Source: Thermophilibacter provencensis
GTDB taxonomy: Bacteria > Actinomycetota > Coriobacteriia > Coriobacteriales > Atopobiaceae
Direction of reading: 5' to 3'
Assembly: GCF_900128445.1 (NCBI RefSeq)
Contig: NZ_LT671417.1
Location: 1,164,769-1,228,768 of the forward strand
Length of the DNA stretch: 64,000 bases
Made by a program: the position numbers and the translations under genes. The notes below the pieces were generated by a model, which was not told the DNA's origin, ran no database searches, and saw only the letters and a program-made list of their open reading frames with translations. Within the stretch, counting starts at the first letter, position 1. Every line of letters starts with the position of its first letter. This document shows positions 34,780-43,531 of the stretch, piece after piece.

Positions 34780-36282
34780 TCACAGCTCGCGGAGGCGGCC
34801 GTCGCGGATCTCCCAGGTGCGCGAGGTGCATGCGGAGAGGAACCGCCGGTCGTGGCTCACCAGCACGAGGGCGCCGGGGTAGGCGGCGAGCGCGCGCTCG
34901 AGGGCCTCGGTCGAGTGCAGGTCCAGGTGGTTGGTCGGCTCGTCCATGACGATGAGCGCGGGGTGGCGCAAGATCCCCTCGGCGAGCATGAGCTTGCGAA
35001 GCTCCCCCGGACTCGTGCGACCGCCCTCGAGGATGCGGTCCGGGTCCGAGTTGAGCTGCGCCACGCAGGAGAGCACGCGCCCGCGGTCGGCGGGCGTCAG
35101 GCTCGCCACGCGTCCCACCATGGCGTCGCGCGCCTCAGCCGGAAGCTCCTGCGGGATGTCCAGCACCTCCACGCCCTGCCCGACGTCCGCCGCCTTGGCG
35201 AGAAGAGCGCGCAGATGCGCGAGGAGCGTGGACTTTCCGGCGCCGTTGGGCCCGACGACGCCCACGTGGTCGCGGTTCCCCACCCAGAGCTCGGGAACCC
35301 GGAGCGTCCCCTCCGGTCCGCAGGGGATGGTCGTGGCGGGGACGTGCAGCACGGTGCGCCGGCGCGAGGGCTCCGCGTCCACCCAGAGGTCGCCGTCGTA
35401 GCGCTTGGCCACGCGCGCTGCGGCCAGGCGCTCCTGCGCGGCGGCCACCCGCGCGTTCATCTGGGATGAGAGGCGTCCGGCCTGCCCGTCCTTGCCGGTG
35501 AAGATGGCGAGGTCGATGCGCCCGCGCGCGTCGCGGTCGCGCGGGTCCAGGCCGCGCTTGCTGCGCCGCGCGTCGGCGCGGGCGGCCTCGCGGGCTCGCG
35601 CGTCCTTCTCGGCAGTGAGGCGCGCGAGCTCGCGCTTGGCGCTCGCCCGCTCCGCGACGGCCGTCGCGCGTTCGAGCTCCGCCTGACCGTGCGCCGCGCT
35701 GTAGCCGCCCGGTCGCACGACGACGCCGGAGGGCTCGAAGGACGCGCAGCGCTCGGCGAGAAGGTCCACGAGGTCGCGGTCGTGGCTCACGAGAATCCCG
35801 ATGCCGCGGAAGCGCGCGAGGGTGCCCGCAAGCTGCTCGCGCGCGTCGGCGTCGAGGTGGTTGGTGGGCTCGTCGGCAACGAGCACGTCCGGGCGGCCCC
35901 AGAGGGCCACGGCCACCTGCAGCTTCTTGCGCTCGCCAAAGGAGAGCTCGTCAAAGCGCCAGGGCATGTCGTCCTCTATCCGGAAGGCCTCGCGGAGCTC
36001 CCGGGCAGCTCGTCCGTAGTCGAGCGCAAAGTCCACGAGCCCCTCCGGCGGCTCGTCGGCGTCCTGCGCCACATAGGCGCAGACAAGCCCGCGCGTGACC
36101 GAGCCCGCGTCAGGCTCGATGAGTCCGCACGCAATCTTGGCCAGCGTGGTCTTGCCGCAGCCGTTGTCGCCCAGAAGCGCGGTCCAGCCGGTGGGGAAGG
36201 TGATGGTGACGTTGTCGAGAACGGCCTCGCGGGCCGCAGGGTAGGCGTAGCGCACGCCGGAGAGCACAAGCTGCATAGACAT
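34780..36282 (-). CDS. ABC-F family ATPase
   Basis: 500 residues with two ABC domains and no membrane segments: Walker A GDNGCGKT and GPNGAGKS, signature-like LSFGERKK and TSPGELRK, Walker B VLVADEPTNHLD and LIVMDEPTNHLD. A basic linker of about 80 residues (about 235-315, rich in Arg/Ala) separates them. ABC-F proteins act on the ribosomal E-site; some protect against antibiotics, others are translation factors. Which applies cannot be decided from sequence alone. GGAG 6 nt upstream supports the start at 36282. A palindromic repeat sits directly upstream of that Shine-Dalgarno. Confidence 0.88.
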   Translation of the reverse strand: MSMQLVLSGVRYAYPAAREAVLDNVTITFPTGWTALLGDNGCGKTTLAKIACGLIEPDAGSVTRGLVCAYVAQDADEPPEGLVDFALDYGRAARELREAFRIEDDMPWRFDELSFGERKKLQVAVALWGRPDVLVADEPTNHLDADAREQLAGTLARFRGIGILVSHDRDLVDLLAERCASFEPSGVVVRPGGYSAAHGQAELERATAVAERASAKRELARLTAEKDARAREAARADARRSKRGLDPRDRDARGRIDLAIFTGKDGQAGRLSSQMNARVAAAQERLAAARVAKRYDGDLWVDAEPSRRRTVLHVPATTIPCGPEGTLRVPELWVGNRDHVGVVGPNGAGKSTLLAHLRALLAKAADVGQGVEVLDIPQELPAEARDAMVGRVASLTPADRGRVLSCVAQLNSDPDRILEGGRTSPGELRKLMLAEGILRHPALIVMDEPTNHLDLHSTEALERALAAYPGALVLVSHDRRFLSACTSRTWEIRDGRLREL

Positions 36283-36291
36283 CTCTTCTCC

Positions 36292-36318
36292 GTGCAAAAG
36301 GGACAGGCACTTTTGCAC
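36292..36318. repeat. Palindromic repeat abutting the ABC-F ribosome-binding site
   Basis: GTGCAAAAG (36292-36300) and CTTTTGCAC (36310-36318) with loop GGACAGGCA. Same sequence family as the repeat in the U32 gene. In the ABC-F mRNA this hairpin ends immediately before the Shine-Dalgarno, so it could affect initiation or mRNA stability. Confidence 0.7.
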
Positions 36319-36799
36319 ATCGGGGTTTCTTGGTTGAGGATGTCTAGCGAATGCCCACGCTTCCCGTGCCTCTCTCCGGTCCGATGGCGGCGCCACCCGC
36401 GCTGCGAGGCCCATTCCCCGCTCGGCCGATGTCGCCAGTATGCGCCCGGATCGAGAGCCGGTCAAGGCCGACCTGCCATGGTGTCGTAGCGCGTCAGGGC
36501 GGCGGGGTACGGACGGGGGTACGGCCCTGCTGTCTGAACAATTCCGGAATTTGGCTGTTCGTTGGGGGTGTCTCGGAGCGTTTTCCCAGCTATTGAATTA
36601 CTTGCGGACAAAGAATCCCCCCGCTGCGCTCTCTGCACCGCACAATCTCGAGATTGTGCGGAATGGGGGGCGGGCGCGGCAGACGCGGGAAGCCGGACGA
36701 GAAGAACGAGGGGGCGAGAAGTGCCTTCCGGTCGGCGCCGCGAGGGCCGCGCGCGCTTGCCGTAAGATGTCGGGGATGGCAGCGTGGGATGGGGGTTGT
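36319..36799. promoter_or_regulatory. Structured divergent leader between ABC-F and TetM-like genes
   Basis: This stretch of about 480 bp holds no convincing gene. It contains the 12-bp palindrome AATTCCGGAATT (36540-36551), flanked by GAACA/TGTTC, and a 24-bp perfect palindrome with arms CCGCACAATCTC and GAGATTGTGCGG (36638-36661), itself flanked by CCCCCC/GGGGGG runs. Upstream of a ribosome-protection-type gene such hairpins suggest transcription attenuation; that is inference. I find no strong -35/-10 pair. A GGCGAGAAG motif is at 36713. Confidence 0.45.
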
Positions 36800-38803
36800 A
36801 TGAGGCAGGCGGTCGTGGGACTCCTTGCGCATGTGGACGCGGGCAAGACCACGCTCGCGGAGGCGATGCTTGCGGCATCGGGCGCCATCCGCGTTCCCGG
36901 GAGCGTGGACGACGGGAGTACCCACCTCGACACCGACGCGATGGAGCGCGAGCGCGGCATCACGATCTTCTCGGCGACGGCGTCGCTCGAGTGGGACGGT
37001 GCGCGCCTCATGCTCGTGGACGCGCCCGGCCACGTTGACTTCTCCGCCGAGGCCGAACGAACCGTCGCCGCGCTCGACGCCGCGATCCTGGTGGTGGGCG
37101 CGGGCGACGGCGTCCAGGGTCACACCGAGACGCTCTGGGACCTGCTCGAGCGCAACGCCGTGCCGACCTTCGTGTTCGTGAGCAAGTGCGACCTGGAGAA
37201 CCCGGGGCGAGGCGCCCTTCTCGCCGAGCTCTCGGCGCGGCTCTCGCCCGGCTGCCTTGATGCCACCGCGCTGCTCGCGGGTGACCCGTCGGTCACGGAG
37301 GAGGCTGCCGCGAGCGACGAGGCGGCGCTCGAGGAGTATCTGGCAAGCGGGGAGCTCACAACGGGGACGCTCGCTCGCCTGGTTGCCTCGCGCGCGGTCT
37401 TTCCCGTCTTCTTTGGCGCCGCGCCGCGCGGTGCGGGCGTGCCCGAGCTGCTCGACGGGCTCGCGGCGCTGCTGCCGGAGCGCTCCTGGCCCCGGGAGTT
37501 CGCTGCGCGCGTGTACCGCGTGTCGCGCTCGGCGCGTGGCGAGCGGCTCGCATGGTTGAAGGTAACGGGCGGCGTCCTGCGCGCGAAGATGCAGCTCTCC
37601 GGCAGCGACCGGGGCGTTCCGTGGCAGGAGAAGGTCAACGAGGTCCGCCTCTACCAGGGTGCGAGCTTCGAGACCGTGACCGAGGTGCCTGCGGGGCGCA
37701 TCTGCGCAGTCACCGGGCTCTCGCACGTCATCCCCGGGAGCCCCCTTGGCGCGGAGCCCGCCGCCGGGCGCCCGCTGCTCGCGCCCGTGCTCTCCTACCA
37801 GGTGGTGCCCGAGCCCGGCGCGGACGTCTCCGCCCTGGTGCGGGCGCTGCGCGAGCTCGCGGACGAGGACCCCATGCTCGGTGTGACCTGGCACGAGCGT
37901 CTCCAGGAGGTTCACGTCCAGCTCATGGGCGAGGTTCAGCAGGACGTGGTGCGCGAGCTGCTGCGCTCCCGATATGGCTTCGACGTCGGCTTCGGGCCCG
38001 GCGGCATCCTCTACAAGGAGACTCTGACGGCGCCCGCAGAGGGCGTGGGCCACTTCGAGCCGCTTCGCCACTACGCTGAGGCGCGCCTCTTGATCGATCC
38101 GCTGCCCCGCGGCGCGGGCGTGGAGTTTGGCACGCGCTGCTCCACGGACGACCTCGACCTCAACTGGCAGCGCCTCATCCTCACCAATGCGATGGAGCGT
38201 GACCACCTGGGCGTTCTTATCGGCGCCCCGCTTACCGACGTGCGCGTGACCCTGCTTGCCGGCAGGGCTCATCCCAAGCACACCGAGGGCGGGGACTTTC
38301 GCCAGGCAACCTACCGCGCCGTCCGCCAGGCGCTCATGGGCGCGCGCGAGCGCGGGGAGTGCCTGCTGCTGGAGCCGTGGTACCGCTTTCGCCTGACGGT
38401 GCCGGCCGACCGCGTGGGCCGCGCGCTCACCGACCTTACGCGCATGGCGGCGGAGTTTGGGGCTCCGGAGCCCTCGGGCGACCTGGCGAGAATAACCGGC
38501 GAGGTCCCGGCGTCCGAGGTGGGGGAGTACGCGCTCGAGGTCGCGCGCTACACCGGGGGCCGTGGGCGGATTTCGCTCGAGCTCGCCGGGTATCGGCCGT
38601 GTCATAACGCAGACGAGGTCATCGCCACCGCATCATATGACCCTGAGGCGGACCTTCCCAACACGCCCGACTCGGTGTTCTGCAGCCACGGCGCCGGTCG
38701 CACGGTCAAGTGGCCTGAGGTGCCCGCGCACGCCCACACCGTCGCGGACCCGGCGCGCCTGCGCCCGTATCGGGCCGCCGACGCCGCGTTCTTCTCACGC
38801 TGA
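36800..38803 (+). CDS. TetM/EF-G-like ribosomal protection GTPase
   Basis: 667 residues. G1 GLLAHVDAGKTT at 7-18, G2 region MERERGITIFSA, G3 DAPGHVDF, G4 as SKCDL (canonical NKxD), then EF-G-like domains II-V. Length and order match tetracycline-resistance ribosomal protection proteins and their chromosomal relatives, which lack resistance in many anaerobes. MRQAVVGLLAHVDAG is the usual family start; ATGs at 36767 and 36776 are in frame upstream. Divergent from the ABC-F gene; both products act on ribosomes. Actual tetracycline resistance cannot be claimed. Confidence 0.85.
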   Translation: MRQAVVGLLAHVDAGKTTLAEAMLAASGAIRVPGSVDDGSTHLDTDAMERERGITIFSATASLEWDGARLMLVDAPGHVDFSAEAERTVAALDAAILVVGAGDGVQGHTETLWDLLERNAVPTFVFVSKCDLENPGRGALLAELSARLSPGCLDATALLAGDPSVTEEAAASDEAALEEYLASGELTTGTLARLVASRAVFPVFFGAAPRGAGVPELLDGLAALLPERSWPREFAARVYRVSRSARGERLAWLKVTGGVLRAKMQLSGSDRGVPWQEKVNEVRLYQGASFETVTEVPAGRICAVTGLSHVIPGSPLGAEPAAGRPLLAPVLSYQVVPEPGADVSALVRALRELADEDPMLGVTWHERLQEVHVQLMGEVQQDVVRELLRSRYGFDVGFGPGGILYKETLTAPAEGVGHFEPLRHYAEARLLIDPLPRGAGVEFGTRCSTDDLDLNWQRLILTNAMERDHLGVLIGAPLTDVRVTLLAGRAHPKHTEGGDFRQATYRAVRQALMGARERGECLLLEPWYRFRLTVPADRVGRALTDLTRMAAEFGAPEPSGDLARITGEVPASEVGEYALEVARYTGGRGRISLELAGYRPCHNADEVIATASYDPEADLPNTPDSVFCSHGAGRTVKWPEVPAHAHTVADPARLRPYRAADAAFFSR

Positions 38804-38818
38804 CGAGAAAGGGGCACG

Positions 38819-39298
38819 ATGGAAGACAAGCCGCGGTTCAGGGCCGCCGTCCGTGCGGACGTGCCGCTGATCTTCACGTTCATCCGCGAGCTCGCGGACT
38901 ACGAGGGCATGCTCGACGAGGTCGTTGCTGACGAGGCGACGCTCGAGGAGTGGCTCTTCGACAGGCGCGCCGCAGAGGTGGTCTTTGCGCTGGAGGAGGG
39001 GCGCGAGGTGGGCTTTGCGCTCTTCTTCCACAACTTCTCGACCTTTCTTGGCCGCTCGGGCGTCTACCTGGAGGACCTCTACGTGCGCCCCGAGCACCGC
39101 GGCAAGGGCTACGGCAAGGCCCTGCTCAAGCGGCTCGCGCGCATCGCCCTCGAGCGCGGGTGCGGGCGGCTGGAATGGTGGTGCCTGAACTGGAACCGCC
39201 CGAGCATCGACTTCTACCTCTCGATGGGCGCCGAGCCCATGAGCGACTGGACGGTCTACCGCGTCGCGGGCGAGGCACTCGCGGAGCTTGCGCGCTGA
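38819..39298 (+). CDS. GNAT N-acetyltransferase, diamine-acetyltransferase-like
   Basis: 159 residues with a complete GNAT fold. Motif A reads LEDLYVRPEHRGKGYGKALL, and WWCLNWNRPSIDFYLSMGAE follows, the arrangement of SAT1/SAT2-type polyamine or thialysine acetyltransferases. The gene starts 15 bp after the TetM-like stop, likely in the same transcript. Substrate preference is inferred from the family resemblance only. Confidence 0.82.
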   Translation: MEDKPRFRAAVRADVPLIFTFIRELADYEGMLDEVVADEATLEEWLFDRRAAEVVFALEEGREVGFALFFHNFSTFLGRSGVYLEDLYVRPEHRGKGYGKALLKRLARIALERGCGRLEWWCLNWNRPSIDFYLSMGAEPMSDWTVYRVAGEALAELAR

Positions 39299-39367
39299 GA
39301 CCGGCGGCCGAGGCGCCCCCTGTCACGCCGCGGGCTGACGGGGCGGAGCCCGCCCCCGCCGCGATCC

Positions 39368-40363
39368 CTAGATGAGGTCGTACGGCATCTCGCGTGCGAA
39401 GAGATAGAAGAGGGCGAACGCAGGCCAGAGAATCGGGAGGAAGAAGTACGCCGCCCCGAGGGCGACGACGCGCGCCGCGTAGAACGCCGCGCGCCGCATG
39501 CCGGAGCGCTCCTGCGTCTCGGAGCTCATGCGCACGAAGGACCCTCCCGGCGTCGACCCGGCGTGCCGCCACGGCGCCACCAGCTCGACCCAGAGGAACG
39601 ACGCGTACAGCACGAGGTCCATGGCGTGGGAGCGCACGCCATCGGGGGCGCCGAGCAGCGACAGGGCGAGGCCGATCGCGCCGCCGACCACGAGCGAGAG
39701 AAGCGTCACGAGGAGCGTGTCCAGCCAGAACGCGACGCAGCGGCGGATGAAGCCGGGCTCATGCGTGACCTCGCCCTCCTCGGCGAGCGCGCCCGGCGGC
39801 AGGACCCGGGCGAGCGCCGCCGCGCAGAGCCAACCGAGCGCTGCGCCGGAGGTGTTATAGATGAGGTCGTCGACGTCGGCCGTGCGGTAGGCGTACGGGT
39901 AGATCCCGAAGAGCCCCGTGCCCTGCGCGACCTCGATGCAGAGGGAGGCGAGAAGTCCCACGACGACGGACCGCCAGAACCCCCAGCGCAGCAGGCGTCC
40001 CGCGATGAAGCCGAGCGGCATGAAGAGCACCACGTTGAAGGCGATCTGCGGAATCGTGCTGATGCCCTCACGGCGGAAGTCGCCCACAAACGCCAGCGGG
40101 TCGAGCTGCCACGCCACGCCGTAGGTGATGCCGAGGCCGCGCTCGCCGCTCGGCAGCGGCCAGAGCGTGAAGCAGCCGAGGCCGAGCACGTAGAGCACCG
40201 CGAGATAGGTGGAGACCACCGTGCCGGCGCGCAGCCGCCCGTCGCGGTGGTACACCCAGGCGAGGATCGGCAGCGTCAGCAGGAGCGACGCCAGCGGCCA
40301 CAGCGTGAGCGCCAGCAGGAAGTTCTCCGTGTAGCCGGAGAGAAAGCGTCTGATGAGGTTCAT
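39368..40363 (-). CDS. VanZ-RDD fusion membrane protein
   Basis: 331 residues. The N-terminal VanZ-like domain (about 10-185) has five helices and the pattern NVVLFMPLGFIAGRLL with a later DVDDLIYNTSGAALGW. The C-terminal RDD-like domain (about 210-330) starts RRCVAFWLDTLLVTLL and ends in a helix plus PYDLI. VanZ relatives can alter teicoplanin susceptibility; RDD proteins include ion antiporters. The combined role is unknown. GGAAG precedes the ATG. Confidence 0.82.
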   Translation of the reverse strand: MNLIRRFLSGYTENFLLALTLWPLASLLLTLPILAWVYHRDGRLRAGTVVSTYLAVLYVLGLGCFTLWPLPSGERGLGITYGVAWQLDPLAFVGDFRREGISTIPQIAFNVVLFMPLGFIAGRLLRWGFWRSVVVGLLASLCIEVAQGTGLFGIYPYAYRTADVDDLIYNTSGAALGWLCAAALARVLPPGALAEEGEVTHEPGFIRRCVAFWLDTLLVTLLSLVVGGAIGLALSLLGAPDGVRSHAMDLVLYASFLWVELVAPWRHAGSTPGGSFVRMSSETQERSGMRRAAFYAARVVALGAAYFFLPILWPAFALFYLFAREMPYDLI

Positions 40364-40481
40364 GTCTTCCGTTCTTCTCGTCTCGTCGGTCGTGCCCGGC
40401 CCATTGTGAGGGAAGGGCTCGTGTCGCGCCATCGATGCAACTAACGGTTTCGCAAGGTGCGGCGCGCAGGACGGCGGCGCG

Positions 40482-40516
40482 GACCTGACAGATTGCCCTG
40501 TCACCTTTGTCAGGTC
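40482..40516. repeat. Palindromic repeat upstream of the MFS gene
   Basis: GACCTGACA (40482-40490) pairs with TGTCAGGTC (40508-40516). The 17-nt loop contains CCCTGTCACCTTTGTC-like sequence, related to the other GGGACAG repeats. It lies in the divergent gap between VanZ-RDD and the MFS gene. Confidence 0.6.
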
Positions 40517-40535
40517 AGCGGGCGTCCCCGCTCCC

Positions 40536-40583
40536 TTGCCCGGCTCCCGAGCGATGGCTATCATGTCTTGGAAACGTTTCCAA
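40536..40583 (+). promoter_or_regulatory. Promoter with LacI/GalR-type operator upstream of the MFS gene
   Basis: TTGCCC (40536-40541), a 17-bp spacer and TATCAT (40559-40564) form the promoter. Immediately downstream is a 16-bp perfect palindrome TTGGAAACGTTTCCAA (40568-40583) with the central CG and GAAACGTTTC core of LacI-family operators, positioned to block transcription at the start point. No LacI regulator gene is in the window. Confidence 0.75.
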
Positions 40584-40614
40584 GCCGGACACGCCGAAGG
40601 GGGCGGAGCCGTCC

Positions 40615-41814
40615 ATGTCCATCGTGCTTCTCATTGTCATCTACATCGCCTTCGTGGGTCTGGGCATCCCCGACTCGCTCTTCGGCGCGGCATGGCCGGC
40701 CATGCACCCCGACCTCGGCGTCCCGGTCTCGTGGGGCAGCGCGGTCACGATGGTCACCTGCTGCGGGACCATCGTCTCCAGCCTCTCCTCCGCGGCGCTC
40801 ATCGGCCGCTTCGGCACCGGGCGCGTCACGGCGGCCTCCACGGCGCTCACCGCCGCGGCGCTCGCCGGCTTTGCCGTTGCACCGGGCTTTCCGTGGCTCT
40901 GCCTGCTGGCGATCCCCCTCGGCCTCGGCGCGGGCGCCATCGATACGGCGCTCAACAACTACGTTGCCCTGCACTACAAGGCAACGCACATGAACTTCCT
41001 CCACTGCGCCTACGGCGTGGGCATTACGGTGAGCCCGTTTCTCATGTCGCTCGCGCTCTCGGGCGGCACGTGGCGCGACGGCTACCTCGAGGCGGCGGCC
41101 GTCCAGGCTGCGATCATGGCGGCCACGATCGCGATCCTGCCGCTCTGGTCCCGCGTCGGCCATGAGGAGCCGGCGGGCGAGAAGGGCGACGACCCCGCGC
41201 CCCGCGCCGCGAGCCCGCTCGCGCTCGTCCGACGCCGCGACATTCGCCTGGCCTGCCTCGTCTTCATGGCGTCCGTCGCCATCGAGGGCGTCTGCAACAC
41301 CTGGTGCGCGAGCTATCTCGTGAGCGCGCGCGGCATGGCGGCCGGCGCCGCCGCCGGCATGGTGACGGTCTACTACGTGGGCGTGACGGCGGGGCGCTTC
41401 CTCTCCGGCGTGCTGGCCAACCGGCTTACCAGCAAGCAGCTCGTGGGGCTGGGGCAGGCGGTCACCTTCGTGGCCGTGCTCGTGCTTCTCGCCCCGCTGC
41501 CGCTGGCCGCCGCGCCGGTGGGCCTCTTCCTCGTGGGCTTTGGCAACAGCCCGCTCTACCCCAACATGCTCCACCTCACGCCCCGCCTCTTTGGGCGCGA
41601 TCTCTCGCAGGCGGCGATCGGCGTGCAGATGGCGGCCTCCTACGTGGGCTCCCTCACGCTGCCGCCGCTCTTTGGCCTTCTCGCGGAGCACGTGGGCTTC
41701 TGGCTCTTCCCGGTGGCGCTGCTCGTGCTGTCCGTGGTCGTTCTCGCCGCGTTCCTCGGCCTCATGGCGCTCAAGGGGTGGAGGCCGCGCCGGCCGGGCG
41801 ACGGGCGCGCGTAG
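40615..41814 (+). CDS. MFS transporter, FucP-like
   Basis: A 399-residue twelve-helix major facilitator. The N-terminal half opens VLLIVIYIAFVGLGIPDSLFGAAWP and includes GAGAIDTALNNYVA and MNFLHCAYGVG, features shared with fucose-permease-like and fungal-style MFS proteins. A charged loop (about 185-205) separates the halves. With a LacI-type operator directly upstream, a sugar or glycoside substrate is likely. A strong terminator follows, so it is probably monocistronic. Confidence 0.85.
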   Translation: MSIVLLIVIYIAFVGLGIPDSLFGAAWPAMHPDLGVPVSWGSAVTMVTCCGTIVSSLSSAALIGRFGTGRVTAASTALTAAALAGFAVAPGFPWLCLLAIPLGLGAGAIDTALNNYVALHYKATHMNFLHCAYGVGITVSPFLMSLALSGGTWRDGYLEAAAVQAAIMAATIAILPLWSRVGHEEPAGEKGDDPAPRAASPLALVRRRDIRLACLVFMASVAIEGVCNTWCASYLVSARGMAAGAAAGMVTVYYVGVTAGRFLSGVLANRLTSKQLVGLGQAVTFVAVLVLLAPLPLAAAPVGLFLVGFGNSPLYPNMLHLTPRLFGRDLSQAAIGVQMAASYVGSLTLPPLFGLLAEHVGFWLFPVALLVLSVVVLAAFLGLMALKGWRPRRPGDGRA

Positions 41815-41881
41815 CTGCGGGCGCCTCGCCGGGGCCTCGCTCTGCGCCGCTGATATGTAGATCAACCTGTCAAGAGGCAAG

Positions 41882-41917
41882 ACCGTCCCGGCCCGCGGAG
41901 GTGCGGGTTGGGACGGT
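41882..41917 (+). terminator. Terminator of the MFS gene
   Basis: A 15-bp stem (41882-41896 with 41903-41917) containing two G-T wobbles, followed by TTTC, 68 bp after the stop. Confidence 0.8.
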
Positions 41918-42131
41918 TTCGCTATGCTCCGATCCGGGGCGGCGGCGCGGCGGAGAGCCGGAAGGCTTCAGCGATCTCCAGTCTGACATCCGCGCGTCGT
42001 GGCGCATTCCGATCTGTCCGGCGCGGGGCACCCGCTTTCTAGGATCGCGCGTCGCCAGGGGCTGCGCATAGCGGCATCGCGGTTCTCCCCATCGCCCGCC
42101 CGGCGCCTGCGCCCCGGGGGTCGGCGGTTTG

Positions 42132-43217
42132 TCAGCCCTCGCAGTTGGCGAGGGCCCAGACGAAGCCGGCGAGCTCGCGCGCGACGGCGACGTTGGCCTT
42201 CGCGGGGCGCACGCCCCTCCTCCTCAGCCGCTCCGCCTTCGAGTGGAGCCTCCGGTTGGCCTCCGCCGCGACGCGAGCGGCCTCCGGGCCTATCCCCCGG
42301 CGCGCGGCGACCTCGGTCGGCAGCAGGGGGCTCCATCTGCGCGCGTGGTGCCAGGCGGCCTCGACGAGCAGCGTCCGGACGTGGGCGTTGCCCGTCCGCG
42401 TGATCGGCCCCCGCGCGACCGAGCCGCCCGACGAGCCCTCCGAGGGCACGAGGCCGAGGTAGGACATGAACGAGGGGGCCGTCGGGAAGCGCGAGAAGTC
42501 GCCGATCTCGGCGGCCACGGAGAAGGCGGTGACGGTGGAGATGCCGCGCACGGCCGAGAGCCGGGAGACGACGGGGCGCCACTCGTCGGTCGCGGCGAGC
42601 GCGGCGATGGCGGCGTCGAGCCGGTCGCGCCGCTGCTCGCAGGCGACGACCTGCTGCAGGTACTCCGAGAGCACGAGCCCCTCGGTCGAAAGCGGCAGCT
42701 CGATGGAGCGCAGCCAGTCGCGGTGGGCTGCGGTCCAGGCGCTCTTCCCCGGGTAGACGAGCCCCTTCCTCAGCAGCATCTTGGAGAGCCTGTGGCGTGC
42801 CGCCATGAGGTCGTCCCGGGCGTCGGCGCGGGCTCGGGCGAGGTCGCGGGCGGCCTCCTGCCCGGGCGTCGGGCACCACACCTCGACGACGTTGCCGACC
42901 GCGAGCATGCGCGCCAGGAACACGGCGTCGCGCCTGTCAGTCTTCACGCGGTCCCCGGCCGGCCGGAGCATCTTGCTCACCGCGCCCACCACGCACGGCA
43001 GACCGAGGGCGTCGAGGGAGCGCTTGAGGTCGAAGCCGGTGGGGCCGGACTCGTAGACGGCCCGCGCGGGCTGCGGCAGGGCCGCCGCCCACGCGGCGAC
43101 GGCGGCCGCGTCGTAGCCGAACGAGCTCTCCTCGACCTCCCCGGTCTCCGGGACGAAGGCCGCCGCGGCGATCGAGCGGGCGTGTACGTCGAGGCCGACG
43201 CTGGTACGATAGATCAT
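42132..43217 (-). CDS. IS110-family transposase (DEDD recombinase)
   Basis: 361 residues. The N-terminal RuvC-like DEDD domain starts VGLDVHARSIAAAAF and includes VKTDRRDAVFLARML; the C-terminal IS116/IS110/IS902 domain includes LSAVRGISTVTAFSVAAEIGD and SYLGLVPSEGSSGGS with the nucleophilic-Ser region. The intact frame suggests a functional element. IS110 elements lack classical terminal repeats, so I cannot place the ends exactly; they should lie within about 41920-43330. AGGAGG lies 8 nt upstream of the start, inside a stem. Confidence 0.92.
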   Translation of the reverse strand: MIYRTSVGLDVHARSIAAAAFVPETGEVEESSFGYDAAAVAAWAAALPQPARAVYESGPTGFDLKRSLDALGLPCVVGAVSKMLRPAGDRVKTDRRDAVFLARMLAVGNVVEVWCPTPGQEAARDLARARADARDDLMAARHRLSKMLLRKGLVYPGKSAWTAAHRDWLRSIELPLSTEGLVLSEYLQQVVACEQRRDRLDAAIAALAATDEWRPVVSRLSAVRGISTVTAFSVAAEIGDFSRFPTAPSFMSYLGLVPSEGSSGGSVARGPITRTGNAHVRTLLVEAAWHHARRWSPLLPTEVAARRGIGPEAARVAAEANRRLHSKAERLRRRGVRPAKANVAVARELAGFVWALANCEG

Positions 43218-43219
43218 GG

Positions 43220-43317
43220 CTGGGACCTCCTATGACTTGTGGCGGGCCTGTCTCACGACTCGAGCCTAACCCACGTCGCCGCTGGCGCGGCCCTTGGTTC
43301 ATAGAGAGAGGTCCCAG
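43220..43317 (-). ncRNA. Structured IS110 leader, candidate bridge RNA
   Basis: Directly upstream of the transposase start, CTGGGACCTCCTATGA (43220-43235) pairs with 43299-43317 apart from a 3-nt bulge, enclosing about 63 nt with further GC-rich pairing. On the transcribed (minus) strand the 3' side of the stem contains the transposase Shine-Dalgarno. IS110-group elements encode bridge RNAs from the non-coding end upstream of the gene; position and size fit. The guide loops cannot be assigned without the element's exact ends and target. Confidence 0.5.
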
Positions 43318-43531
43318 TCGCTCTCTACATATCTTCTAGGCCAAGACGGTCGGCGGGCTCTTCTCGAAGCCGCTTGACCGGACTCGCCCTGGTCCAAAGA
43401 ATCAAGACAATGCGCGAGCTTGCCGCATCAGTCGCGCTATGCTTCTCGTGAAGGCGGACGGCGAGAAGGACGGTGGGACATGGCCGACATGCGATGCGCT
43501 GGGCCGGGCGTCCCGTGCGAGGTGAGCTGAC

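Noticed and set aside
36800-38803. Claim of tetracycline resistance
   Set aside because: The gene is only TetM-like; many chromosomal relatives in anaerobes do not confer resistance, and sequence alone cannot decide.
41918-42131. Right-end structure or terminal repeats of the IS110 element
   Set aside because: No repeat matching the upstream flank could be found; IS110 ends cannot be set without an empty site.
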